Of a stretch of 64,000 nt of DNA, positions 1 through 7,149 are shown one piece after another. The DNA is from Pirellulales bacterium. GTDB lineage: Bacteria > Planctomycetota > Planctomycetia > Pirellulales > S012-138. Position 1 is the first letter of the stretch; every line of letters begins with the position of its first letter. The position numbers were made by a program, and so were the translations under genes. The notes under the pieces are model-generated. The model was not told the DNA's origin, did no database searches, and worked only from the letters and a program-made list of their open reading frames with translations. The DNA lies in NCBI GenBank assembly GCA_028066245.1, contig JALCBR010000002.1, forward strand, positions 1 to 64,000, written 5' to 3'.

Positions 1-346
1 AGCTAACTGTCGGCGGAACTTCCGAAGTGTCTCTGAGAGAGGCGAGCGAGTGCGATGTGGATTGAGCCATCGACTCGGCAACTGACTCCAAGAATACGCT
101 TCGGATAGCTCTTGCGTAATCAGGAAACCTCTGGATGTACTGCTCGGACGACGGCGCCTCGCCCAACTTCCGCAGAAATCGGATGTCGGTGGGCAACAGA
201 TTGCGAAGCAGTGTTTCACGGGCTTCCGCTTCGATGCGCGACAGGTAGTCCTCAATGGCCGGCGCTTCGCCCTTGTCCCATGACTGCTTGAAGCCCCTGC
301 ACAGACGGTCTAGCTGCTCGAAGATTGACAACTGACGATCGTTCAT
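1..346 (-). CDS. Serine/threonine protein kinase, N-terminal part (runs off left edge)
   Basis: An open frame on the minus strand starts at ATG 346-344 and stays open to the window edge (115 codons). The sequence opens with MNDRQLSIFEQLDRLC, continues with WDKGEAPAIEDYLSRI, then LLRNLLPTDI, GEAPSSEQYIQRFP and IRSVFLES. This is the order of conserved blocks found at the start of many planctomycetal Hanks-type kinases, ahead of the catalytic domain: a short recruitment-like region with the pattern F-x-x-x-W-x-x-G-x-x-P-x-I-E-D-Y-L and a later E-x-Y-x-x-R-F-P. The kinase domain itself would lie left of position 1 and is not seen, so activity cannot be judged. The family assignment rests on this N-terminal signature alone. 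Confidence 0.8.
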   Translation of the reverse strand, partial: MNDRQLSIFEQLDRLCRGFKQSWDKGEAPAIEDYLSRIEAEARETLLRNLLPTDIRFLRKLGEAPSSEQYIQRFPDYARAIRSVFLESVAESMAQSTSHSLASLRDTSEVPPTVS

Positions 347-1251
347 CGAAACCTGTTCGTCTGGATGTGACGAACTGAGGGTCAGCGTGATTTGCGGGCA
401 TACAACGGAATTGTGGGCGTCGACCGAAGTTGTTCCACTGCAGTGCTGCGTCGCCGTGGAGCCCCGAGCGCCCAGCCAAACTGGGCATTCCATTCGATAC
501 GATTGTACAAGCCACTCTGCGGGCGTGCAGCAGTCAGCTCCTGACCGCTGCGCGGCTGTTGGACCTGAGTCCCGCTAGCAGCGTATGATTGTTGCATGAT
601 AACTTCAGCCACTGTTTCGGCCCAGGAACGGCGCCGACAGATGGCCGCGAGACCACATTAGGTGCGATTGAGTGCCGAGAAATGCCGGTTAGCGGCACGA
701 CAGGTTAGCCGAGCCTAGAGGTAGTTTCAAAACCCCGATTACAGTAATTCCAGGAGCGAGTTCGCCGGGGAAATGACAGTGTTCTCCACGAAAACTGGGT
801 TTTGAATCCTGAGAGAAGGCGTTGGGTACGCCTTGCAAGTGCGTTGAGCTTGCGTTGAAAGTCGTCTGGTACGCAATAGTTAGGCTCGCGAACCGTTGTT
901 TTAGGATTGTAGGTACATTGTGCTTGTTTTGGCAACATCTGCCCCCGATTTGCCCCCTGTTTTTCTGAATTGGTTACAGGAGTGGGGCTGCTTTGCGCTT
1001 TCCAATTCAGCATACATCGTCCATCTCGCATATCCTCCAACATGGACGCAAGGTTGTCTTGTAGTTCTGAAGTTGTCGCGTAGGCGTTCAGTAGGTTCTT
1101 GCGGCCAAACGATAAAGTCTCCATTTTGCTAAGGGGGAAACCCAATGGTCTTTACCCTGCCACGTGGAGTTCTTCTTCAAAAAGCGACGAGCCAACACGC
1201 CAATCATAGTCGTAAGCCGTGTATCGCTAGCTTTCCATGCATATAACATGC
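347..1251. other. Gene-poor stretch upstream of the kinase
   Basis: No frame here has convincing coding character. The longest, 705-1145 on the minus strand, has odd composition and no recognisable domain. Minus-strand text near 930-965 contains a run of the form GGGGGCAAATCGGGGGCA. A related AGGGGGCAAATTGG lies at 6991-7004, close to the second tRNA-Leu fragment, so both may be debris of integrative elements. That link is inference from a short similarity only. Confidence 0.3.
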
Positions 1252-1941
1252 TCAAGCAAGGTTTGGATTAGTGCTTTGGCTATCGACCCCTGAGTCAATT
1301 TGGTTTCTGGTCGCAGGCATGAGTTTCCTGTAGTGAATGTAACCTTTCATCAGCATCAAGCTTTCACCCACTTCCCAAAGCGGATACGGACCTTGCATCT
1401 TGTTGGGGCGCCCTTGCTTGTCACGGGCAGTTATCGACATGTCATCTATGCCAGCGTATTGGCGCTGACCGACACGTTGCTCGAACATCAATACAATCCG
1501 ATTTCCATCGTCGTCCATATCGATGCATCGAAACGAAGTTGTTACCGATGATCTTTCGGATGCGAATTCTGGGCCATCCCTCGGGACGACGACGGACAAG
1601 CGATCAGCGGTCTGCAGAATCCGAAATGAGCCCGACCATTCATTCTCCGCGCGCCGTTCACGGTACCACTCCGAGTTTTCGCGTTCTGTGTGTTCTGCAG
1701 GAATCTCGTTGAGCGTAATCGAGTACTGCCACTGGCCAGAAAAATCGCACTCTCTATGAAAAAATCGCCAACCGAAGCGTCGGTATATCGTGTATCCACC
1801 ATGTACAATGACCATGTAGCAGATTGTGCTTGTCAACAAGAACGAAAGAAAATGGTCGCCAATCTCGGGTGGCTTTGAGGACCTGCTATCCATATAGCTG
1901 ATAATAGAAATAATCATGAAATACTGAGCACAAGCTGCCAC
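1252..1941 (-). CDS. Putative Cap15-like two-TM, beta-strand-rich membrane protein (orphan)
   Basis: The product has 229 residues from a GTG start. Two hydrophobic segments at about residues 2-17 and 31-50 are followed by a basic stretch (YRRFGWRFFHR) and then a beta-rich soluble region beginning DFSGQWQYS. That region continues with WSGSFRILQTADRLSVVV and SVTTSFRCIDMDDDGNRIVL and closes with GYIHYRKL. This order (2 TM, G-x-W strand, I-x-Q-T strand, closing G-x-I strand) resembles the S-2TMbeta/Cap15 family, whose CBASS members use a beta-barrel to sense cyclic nucleotides and act at the inner membrane. No CD-NTase or Cap2/Cap3 gene is visible nearby, so a defence role is not shown. The frame stays open 16 codons upstream of the GTG through more hydrophobic codons, so the true start may be a non-standard codon or the 5' end may be damaged. 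An unrelated lipocalin-like fold remains possible. Confidence 0.5.
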   Translation of the reverse strand: MAACAQYFMIISIISYMDSRSSKPPEIGDHFLSFLLTSTICYMVIVHGGYTIYRRFGWRFFHRECDFSGQWQYSITLNEIPAEHTERENSEWYRERRAENEWSGSFRILQTADRLSVVVPRDGPEFASERSSVTTSFRCIDMDDDGNRIVLMFEQRVGQRQYAGIDDMSITARDKQGRPNKMQGPYPLWEVGESLMLMKGYIHYRKLMPATRNQIDSGVDSQSTNPNLA

Positions 1942-2118
1942 CCCAATTAGAATAGCTAAGACAAAATTGGCATGATTGTCGAATCTTGTTCATCGCTGTT
2001 CCACCGTGTGTCACTTCTTGTTGCGATGCAGGACCGAACGTATTGACGGCTGCGCGGTGAATGACCTTCGTGATACGGCGATTATTCCGCGAAATGTGGG
2101 CAACGCTAGAAGCAGTTT

Positions 2119-2171
2119 CAAAATCCAGTGGCCGCAAGGTCGTGTGGGTTCGAGTCCCACCTCCGGTACTC
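2119..2171 (+). repeat. tRNA-Leu(CAA) 3'-half, direct-repeat copy 1 (att-like)
   Basis: This copy contains the 3' side of the anticodon stem (AATCCAG), a variable arm (TGGCCGCAAGGTCG), the T-arm GTGGGTTCGAGTCCCAC and the acceptor 3' strand CTCCGGT. It lacks the D-arm and the 5' acceptor, so it cannot be a working tRNA. The 53 bp are identical to 6879-6931. tRNA 3' halves are the usual attachment cores of tyrosine-recombinase elements. Confidence 0.85.
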
Positions 2172-2217
2172 GCAACAACATGAATAGGTTGCGATAGATC
2201 ACTGGATAGTTAGTCCA

Positions 2218-2592
2218 GTGCGCGCGTGTGGAATAAGGCCGCGGGGCGACTTCTTCGACGAATTACACGTCTTGCCAGAACAGCGAGCGAAGGGTGATCC
2301 GCTCCTGTTGGGCATCATCCGCCGCTCGGATCGTCGTTATTACCAGGACGAGGAGCGCAACCGCCTGACATTTCTCGTTGGCTGGTTCATCAACACGCGC
2401 GAGTTGTAGGGCGACATTGTGGACGCGTTCATTGAAGTCAAGAACGCACCACCACGGATGCCCAAGGCCGATCAAGAGGGTGAATGGGTAGGTCCAACCG
2501 CAACGAAGAAGATGGCTGTAGCGATTGTGCTCATGTTGCGATTGTGCTCATGTTGCGATTGTACTCTTGTTGCACCTGAGTACTTGCTTTGA
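2218..2592 (+). pseudogene. Possible decayed gene with one in-frame stop
   Basis: One frame runs from a GTG at 2218 to TGA 2590-2592 and is interrupted by a single TAG at 2407-2409. The two halves read as plausible protein (RRSDRRYYQDEERNRLTFLV before the stop, then GDIVDAFIEVKN directly after it). The pattern of a basic stretch, an R-x-x-L-x-F-L block and D-I-V-D-A-F-I vaguely recalls an internal part of Tn3-type transposases, but the match is too weak to assign. The 3' end runs into a 17-bp tandem repeat, which argues for decay. Confidence 0.25.
2518..2568. repeat. 17-bp tandem repeat, three copies
   Basis: The unit GTTGCGATTGTGCTCAT is present about three times in a row: partial at 2518-2534, exact at 2535-2551, and with changes at 2552-2568. 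It lies about 110 bp upstream of the chemoreceptor start, inside a decayed frame. Confidence 0.8.
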
Positions 2593-2668
2593 TTTGACAT
2601 GCCAAAATCGCACGCTAGCGTTTCTGGCGTCAAATAGATTCACTCTTATATTTCTAACGTCAAACAGG
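2591..2668. promoter_or_regulatory. 30-bp-period repeats upstream of the chemoreceptor
   Basis: TTTCTGGCGTCAAATAGA at 2621-2638 and TTTCTAACGTCAAACAGG at 2651-2668 are imperfect direct repeats with exactly a 30-bp period. A weaker third unit starts near 2591 (TTTGACATGCCAAAA). The last copy ends 6 bp before the ATG at 2675. A period of about three helical turns could suit a DNA-binding regulator, but this is only a suggestion. Confidence 0.35.
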
Positions 2669-2674
2669 TGACCC

Positions 2675-5326
2675 ATGAATTTGTCGATTGGAAAACGACT
2701 TGGTGTTGGATTTGGCGTAGTGATTCTATTGATGGTTGTCGCCGCCATCATCATGCTCTGTCAACTCAATGGCGTCACGCAAGTGCAATCACAAGTACTT
2801 GATGAACGCCAGCCAGCGACTCAAGCGGCTGCAGAAGTCCTCGGCGGAATAAACGGCTCTTTAGCAAGCCTCCGTGGATACATCATTCTAGGCAACGAGC
2901 GGTTCAAGGCGAGCCGAGCACTCGAGTGGCAACAGATCGAGGAAAGCTTGGCTCGCCTTGACACCCTGATTTCAGCTTCGCAAAACGACGAAGATCGCCA
3001 GGTGATGGACGAATTGAAAACTGTCGTCAGTGAATTCAAAGAAGCCCAAGGCAGTGTGGAAGCAATTTGCCAAACCGGCGAGAATTTGCCTGCGATGAAG
3101 ATCCTCCTTGAGGATGCAGCGCCAACTGCCCAGCGCATGCTTGATTCAGTTACTGGCATGATTGACACCGAGAAAACACTTTCATCTGGAGCATCCCGCA
3201 AAGAGCTATTGGGAGTTCTTGCAGACTCGCGCGGTTCGCTGGCGGTTGGTTTGGCAGCCATTCGCGCCTACTTACTGACTGGCGACGAAGTTTGGGCAGA
3301 TTCATTCCGCAGCCGCTGGGAAGTTAATACGGCAAGATTCGATAGTCTATTGGCAATGCAGTCCCTTTTCGACGCGAGGCAAGCCGAGTTCTTTTCTGAG
3401 TACGTCATGGCTCGGACAGATTTCGCACCTCTCCCTGAGGAGATGTTTAAGATTCGAGCGTCAAAAGACTGGAATGTAGCGAACAAGTTGTTATCTGAAG
3501 AAGCTGCCCCTCGTGGTGCCAAAGCGAAACGTCTCATCGAGACGCTTCTGTCGAACCAACGCAATCTGCTCAAGCAAGATGCCGAATCGCTCAGCAGCGC
3601 TAGCTCTTCGATTTACTTGATCGTCGGTCTGTCAACTGGCATAAGCATCCTGATGGGGTTCGCAATCGCGTGGGCAATCTCACGTAGTGTTACCCGCCCA
3701 ATTACGGGAATGGTTGAGTTTGCCGAGAAAGTGGCAGCTGGCGATCTGTCCCAAAGATCGGACACAGGTCGGCGGGACGAACTTGGGAAGCTCGCCGAAG
3801 CACTCAATAAATCTGTCGCAGCCTCGGAACAAACGCTCATTGAAGTACGAAACGCATCGGAGCGAGAGAAAGAACTGCAGGCGGCTCAAGCGCAGGCGCA
3901 GAAACAAGAAGCAGAAGCTCAGCGGAAACGAGAAGATGCTGAACGAGAACGTCAACAACAAGACATTGAGGCGCAACGGAATCGTGAAGCAGCTGAGCGC
4001 GAACGCCAGAGTCAGTTGGCGAAAGAAGAGAATGATCGCCGAGAGGCAGAGGCCCTTCGTGACCGTGAGCGTGCCGATGAAGATCGACGGCAGGCAGCCA
4101 GTTTACAGAATAAAGTCGACAGCATGCTCAAAGCATTAAAACGTGTCGAAGTTGGTGACTACTCCGAGCCGTTGGACGTTTCTGGGTCAGACGCCATCGG
4201 CCAACTTGGGCACGGTTTGCAAAAATTCTTCGACGTTAAGAAAGAGAGTGAGGAGCAAGAACGTCACCTCGCAACGGAGCAAAAGCACCGAACCGATCAG
4301 TTGCGACAGAAAGTCGATGGACTTTTGGAAGTCGTCGCCGCTGCTGCTAGAGGCGACTTGAGCAAGACCGTCACAATTCAAGGAGACGAACCTGTCGACG
4401 AGTTGGCAGCTGGGATTGATTGTATGCTGCGGGATCTACGCAAATTGATAGGCGACATAGGTGAAAGTGCGGTCCAGTTCTCAGAGGGAGCTTCGACAAT
4501 TGCGGAGAACTCTCAAACTCTTGCACAAGGATCTCAAACGCAGAGTGCTTCTGTTGAGCAGATGAGTGCTGCGATTGAAGAGTTGACACGTAGCCTCAAC
4601 AAGGTCAACAAAAGCGCAAATGAGACAAATACGTTGGCGAACCAAGCGATGAAAGCCGCGCAAAAGGGAGATAACGCCGTTCAACAATCAGTTGCCGCGA
4701 TGGAACTCATTAAGAGTTCTTCAACGCAAATTGTCGAGATCATCCAAGTTATTTCTGAAATCGCAGGGCAAACCAATCTCTTGGCGCTCAATGCTGCAAT
4801 TGAGGCCGCTCGTGCCGGTGAGCATGGATTGGGATTTGCGGTCGTTGCGGATGAAGTTCGGAAACTCGCTGAGCGTTCCAATGACGCAGCGGGGGAAATC
4901 GCGAAGCTGATTACTGAATCAACAAAGCGCGTCGATGAAGGCGCAAGAATGAGTCAGGAAACGAGCGAGTCTTTGGAACAAATTATCACGAGTGTAAATG
5001 ACACGGCGGAAAATGTTTCTTCCATCGCCGAGGCAACATCGCTACAGACACAAAATGCCGATGAAGTGAAGTCAGCAATTCAGCAAGTTGCGAGTGTCGC
5101 TGAGCAAACAGCTGCCAATAGTGAGGAGATAGCGGCTAGTGGGGAACAACTTGATTCGCAAGCGACTTCTTTGCGGGCTATGGTCGAGCATTTCAATACG
5201 GGTGGAAGCGAGACTCACAAGCGCGATTCGCGTGCTGAAGACATGGCTTGGCATCGCGATGGCAAGCGGGCTCTTGCCGAATCGTCAGTCGCCGACTCCA
5301 CTGTATTTCACGCAACCGCGGGTTGA
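2675..5326 (+). CDS. Methyl-accepting chemotaxis protein with several HAMP units
   Basis: An 883-residue transmembrane chemoreceptor. TM1 spans about residues 10-31. A helical periplasmic sensor region of about 280 residues follows, then TM2 at about 312-336 and a HAMP unit with an R-P-I-T-G motif. A highly charged coiled coil rich in Q, E, R and A covers about 395-485. Two more HAMP-like repeats follow (each with a V-x-x-G-D-x-S or A-R-G-D-L-S motif), then the cytoplasmic signalling hairpin. Its tip, at about 695-735, contains [20 protein letters not shown] and [13 protein letters not shown], which are the CheA/CheW-contacting residues. No C-terminal CheR-binding pentapeptide is seen; the protein ends HATAG. 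The ligand is unknown. The gene sits alone between the tRNA-Leu half repeats with no che genes nearby, so it must work with a chemotaxis system encoded elsewhere. Stop at 5324-5326. Confidence 0.93.
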   Translation: MNLSIGKRLGVGFGVVILLMVVAAIIMLCQLNGVTQVQSQVLDERQPATQAAAEVLGGINGSLASLRGYIILGNERFKASRALEWQQIEESLARLDTLISASQNDEDRQVMDELKTVVSEFKEAQGSVEAICQTGENLPAMKILLEDAAPTAQRMLDSVTGMIDTEKTLSSGASRKELLGVLADSRGSLAVGLAAIRAYLLTGDEVWADSFRSRWEVNTARFDSLLAMQSLFDARQAEFFSEYVMARTDFAPLPEEMFKIRASKDWNVANKLLSEEAAPRGAKAKRLIETLLSNQRNLLKQDAESLSSASSSIYLIVGLSTGISILMGFAIAWAISRSVTRPITGMVEFAEKVAAGDLSQRSDTGRRDELGKLAEALNKSVAASEQTLIEVRNASEREKELQAAQAQAQKQEAEAQRKREDAERERQQQDIEAQRNREAAERERQSQLAKEENDRREAEALRDRERADEDRRQAASLQNKVDSMLKALKRVEVGDYSEPLDVSGSDAIGQLGHGLQKFFDVKKESEEQERHLATEQKHRTDQLRQKVDGLLEVVAAAARGDLSKTVTIQGDEPVDELAAGIDCMLRDLRKLIGDIGESAVQFSEGASTIAENSQTLAQGSQTQSASVEQMSAAIEELTRSLNKVNKSANETNTLANQAMKAAQKGDNAVQQSVAAMELIKSSSTQIVEIIQVISEIAGQTNLLALNAAIEAARAGEHGLGFAVVADEVRKLAERSNDAAGEIAKLITESTKRVDEGARMSQETSESLEQIITSVNDTAENVSSIAEATSLQTQNADEVKSAIQQVASVAEQTAANSEEIAASGEQLDSQATSLRAMVEHFNTGGSETHKRDSRAEDMAWHRDGKRALAESSVADSTVFHATAG

Positions 5327-5808
5327 GGACAAAGCGGCCGATCAAATGACGAGTGTTTAAGCGGAGGCAAGTACAGGTCGTCCGCTGAACTCAACCGAAG
5401 TCGCTGGAGAGATTTGGTGTACACTTATAACGCATCGCGACGACCGTGAAGGTACGTGCCGAGGCAGTTTCTGGCGGCTACTGGCTCTGGTCATCCGCTG
5501 GCGGTGATTGCAGAGGGCGCCTTGCTTTCGGGCGCGTGTTTTTGAGGATTCTCCGGCACTCAACTCTCGAGTGCAACAAAGGGGACGAGTCCCTGGCGGC
5601 GAGACTTGTTTAAGTTGATCGACGCCACGCTGCATCTGATCTGGCAGTTAGCCTAGAAGTTTCGGTGCAAGGTCGTTTTCTGTTGCCTCGAAGGCGTGAA
5701 CGCTGCACACTCATCAGTTTCAGCAGGGCACCGGGCTCTGCACGGGCGACGGAGGAAATCGGTCGCGCGTTGAAGTAACAGGACTTCTGCATCCACAGGG
5801 GGCAGGTG
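5327..5808. other. Intergenic stretch without recognisable gene
   Basis: About 480 bp between the chemoreceptor and the DUF4303 remnant. The minus-strand frames at 5357-5635 and 5610-5855 have low-complexity, Arg/Ser-rich translations typical of chance frames. No promoter or RNA was identified. Confidence 0.4.
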
Positions 5809-6105
5809 ATGGCCAAGTCACGATCTCCCAAACTTGATCGCTGAAAGCTCCGCAAGGCCTTTCGCGAAGACTTGGCGAACGTGTGGCAATACTGCCGCGA
5901 TCTGCACGCGGACCAAACGCCGTACGCTTTCGTGCTCTATGGACTGGAAGACATCCCCAGTTTGTCAGCGCACGTCTTAACGGAAGAGAGCTTGACACAA
6001 GTTGCTGAAGAATACATCGCCAAGGGTCACTACGAAACTCTCGACGAGTCCCGGGACGAGCTGCGCTACTCAATCGAAGAACCGCGGCGAAAAACAGGCG
6101 CCTAG
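5809..6105 (+). pseudogene. Broken DUF4303-like gene
   Basis: A start ATG at 5809 opens MAKSRSPKLDR, then meets TGA at 5842-5844. The same frame continues with KLRKAFREDLANVWQYCRDL, then YAFVLYGLEDIPSLSAHVLT and YIAKGHYETLDESRDELRYS, before ending RRKTGA at 6103-6105. The middle part has the aromatic, acidic style I associate with the N-terminal half of DUF4303 proteins, which are normally nearly twice as long and often sit beside toxin or immunity genes. With a stop after codon 11 and a missing C-terminal half this is most likely non-functional. A TTG start at 5872 giving a 77-residue protein is the alternative. The family call is from memory of the pattern and is moderate at best. Confidence 0.4.
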
Positions 6106-6219
6106 CAATGCGATCTGGCCCGGCTGCAACTCTTGCGATCGCCCCACTATTCTATTCCACCCTGCGGTGCTAGATGAAAAGTTCATGGTTTCAAGAACTT
6201 CAAAAAAAGGGCATAGACA

Positions 6220-6429
6220 ATGATTGGGATTGTCCTTGAATTCGTCCTCGGAATCGCAACTATCCTCCTAGGCGCGAAAGCGTTTACGCGGAATGGACTG
6301 CCGCTAGCACGTACGAAGAACCTTACGGGCACCCCGGCAATGGTGACAGGCATCGTATGCATGGTGTTGGGCGTCGCGTTTATAATCTGGGGTTTGCTTT
6401 TTGCGGCCGCCACGATTGTCAACCGATAG
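6220..6429 (+). CDS. Small two-TM membrane protein, unknown function
   Basis: A 69-residue protein beginning MIGIVLEFVLGIATILLGAK. It has one hydrophobic segment at about 2-19 and a second at about 42-66 (MVTGIVCMVLGVAFIIWGLL), joined by a short basic loop (RTKN). It ends at TAG 6427-6429. The start has a purine-rich leader (AAAAAAGGG) about 9 bp upstream. No homologous family is recognised. A long minus-strand frame (6183-6689) covers it, but the hydrophobic alternation and clean start favour this strand. It is cargo between the tRNA-Leu half repeats. Confidence 0.6.
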   Translation: MIGIVLEFVLGIATILLGAKAFTRNGLPLARTKNLTGTPAMVTGIVCMVLGVAFIIWGLLFAAATIVNR

Positions 6430-6870
6430 GTGAGCGCCAAGGAACGCCGTATGACGCTCACCGCTTCCCACGGAGCTTTCCCGCCACCGGGTGCGGAGAC
6501 CTTGGGGGTGGTACTCCCCATTGGCGTCACTCCAAGCACGTTTCCGTCAAGGCCAGCGTACTCGTCAAACGACCACTCCTTGATTGGAGGCAGTCGACGT
6601 TCGCCCGGTCGCCCATTTTGTTCTCCGGTAAAAAGAAAGGAAAAACTCGGTGCAATGAAAGACGCGGAAAATCCGCAGCGACCCCTCAAAAAATCAAAGC
6701 ATGGAGCTAGTGCTCCCTTTCTTGCCGAGTCTTCTTGCGAGCTTCATGGTCGCCTTCCTTTCTGGTTGTGGTGGAGTTGCCCAACAAGAAACCGGGTTCC
6801 CCAAGTGGCAGTGTCATCAAATTAGGACACTGCCTCAAATAGGGGGCACCAAAAACATTTTGGACAACGC
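6430..6870. other. Decayed region with a possible truncated lipoprotein start
   Basis: From 6701 a plus-strand frame begins MELVLPFLPSLLASFMVAFL and continues SGCGG, which is a good lipoprotein signal peptide with an L/S-G-C lipobox. After about 35 codons it loses protein character and runs into the tRNA-Leu fragment, so it may be a gene cut off by recombination at that site. The rest (6430-6700) holds overlapping frames on both strands with no recognisable domain. Confidence 0.3.
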
Positions 6871-6878
6871 GCTGGATC

Positions 6879-6931
6879 CAAAATCCAGTGGCCGCAAGGT
6901 CGTGTGGGTTCGAGTCCCACCTCCGGTACTC
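6879..6931 (+). repeat. tRNA-Leu(CAA) 3'-half, direct-repeat copy 2 (att-like)
   Basis: Identical over 53 bp to 2119-2171. Here the tRNA likeness extends a little further upstream: GCTGGATCC at 6871-6879 restores both sides of the anticodon stem (CTGGA/TCCAG), with a C where the invariant U33 should be. The D-arm and 5' acceptor strand are absent, so no functional tRNA is made. Confidence 0.85.
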
Positions 6932-7149
6932 TTGCCCAGCAAGGACTTACGACGATTCTTCTCGTCGGGCACTTCTTGGAATCTTGCTGAATAGGGGGCA
7001 AATTGGAGGCGCGCTTAGCTTGGAATTCGCTTGGGTCGCTCATCTGGCAGCGGTTGAGTTGATAAGCTTTCTCTACCTAAGAGATGTGTCTCATGCGGCA
7101 CACCTTGTGATTCTCTCCATCTTCCGCACCCTCGGCGATAAAACCTGTC

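Larger units (their letters stand above)
2119..6931. mobile_element. Putative integrative-element remnant bracketed by tRNA-Leu halves
   Basis: Two identical 53-bp tRNA-Leu 3'-half repeats lie 4760 bp apart in the same orientation. Between them are a chemoreceptor gene, a broken DUF4303-like gene, a 69-residue membrane protein and at least one frame with an internal stop. That mix of cargo and decayed genes fits an integrative element or a segment left between tandem attachment sites. No integrase, excisionase or intact tRNA-Leu is present, so autonomous mobility is unlikely. The repeats are seen directly; the element is inferred. Confidence 0.4.

Noticed and set aside
705-1145. 146-residue minus-strand frame
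   Set aside because: No domain, no plausible ribosome site, composition unlike neighbours; kept only as possible element debris.
2119-2171. A functional tRNA gene
   Set aside because: D-arm and 5' acceptor strand are missing in both copies.
2011-2202. Minus-strand frame reading VPEVGLEPTRPCGHWIL
   Set aside because: This is the well-known false protein obtained by translating a tRNA-Leu 3' half; the RNA-like segment explains it.
6183-6689. 168-residue minus-strand frame over the small membrane protein
   Set aside because: Opposite strand has a clean start and two TM helices; this frame is its shadow plus decayed DNA.
6822-7043. Second minus-strand frame with the same EVGLEPTRPCGHWIL text
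   Set aside because: Same artefact from the second tRNA-Leu half.
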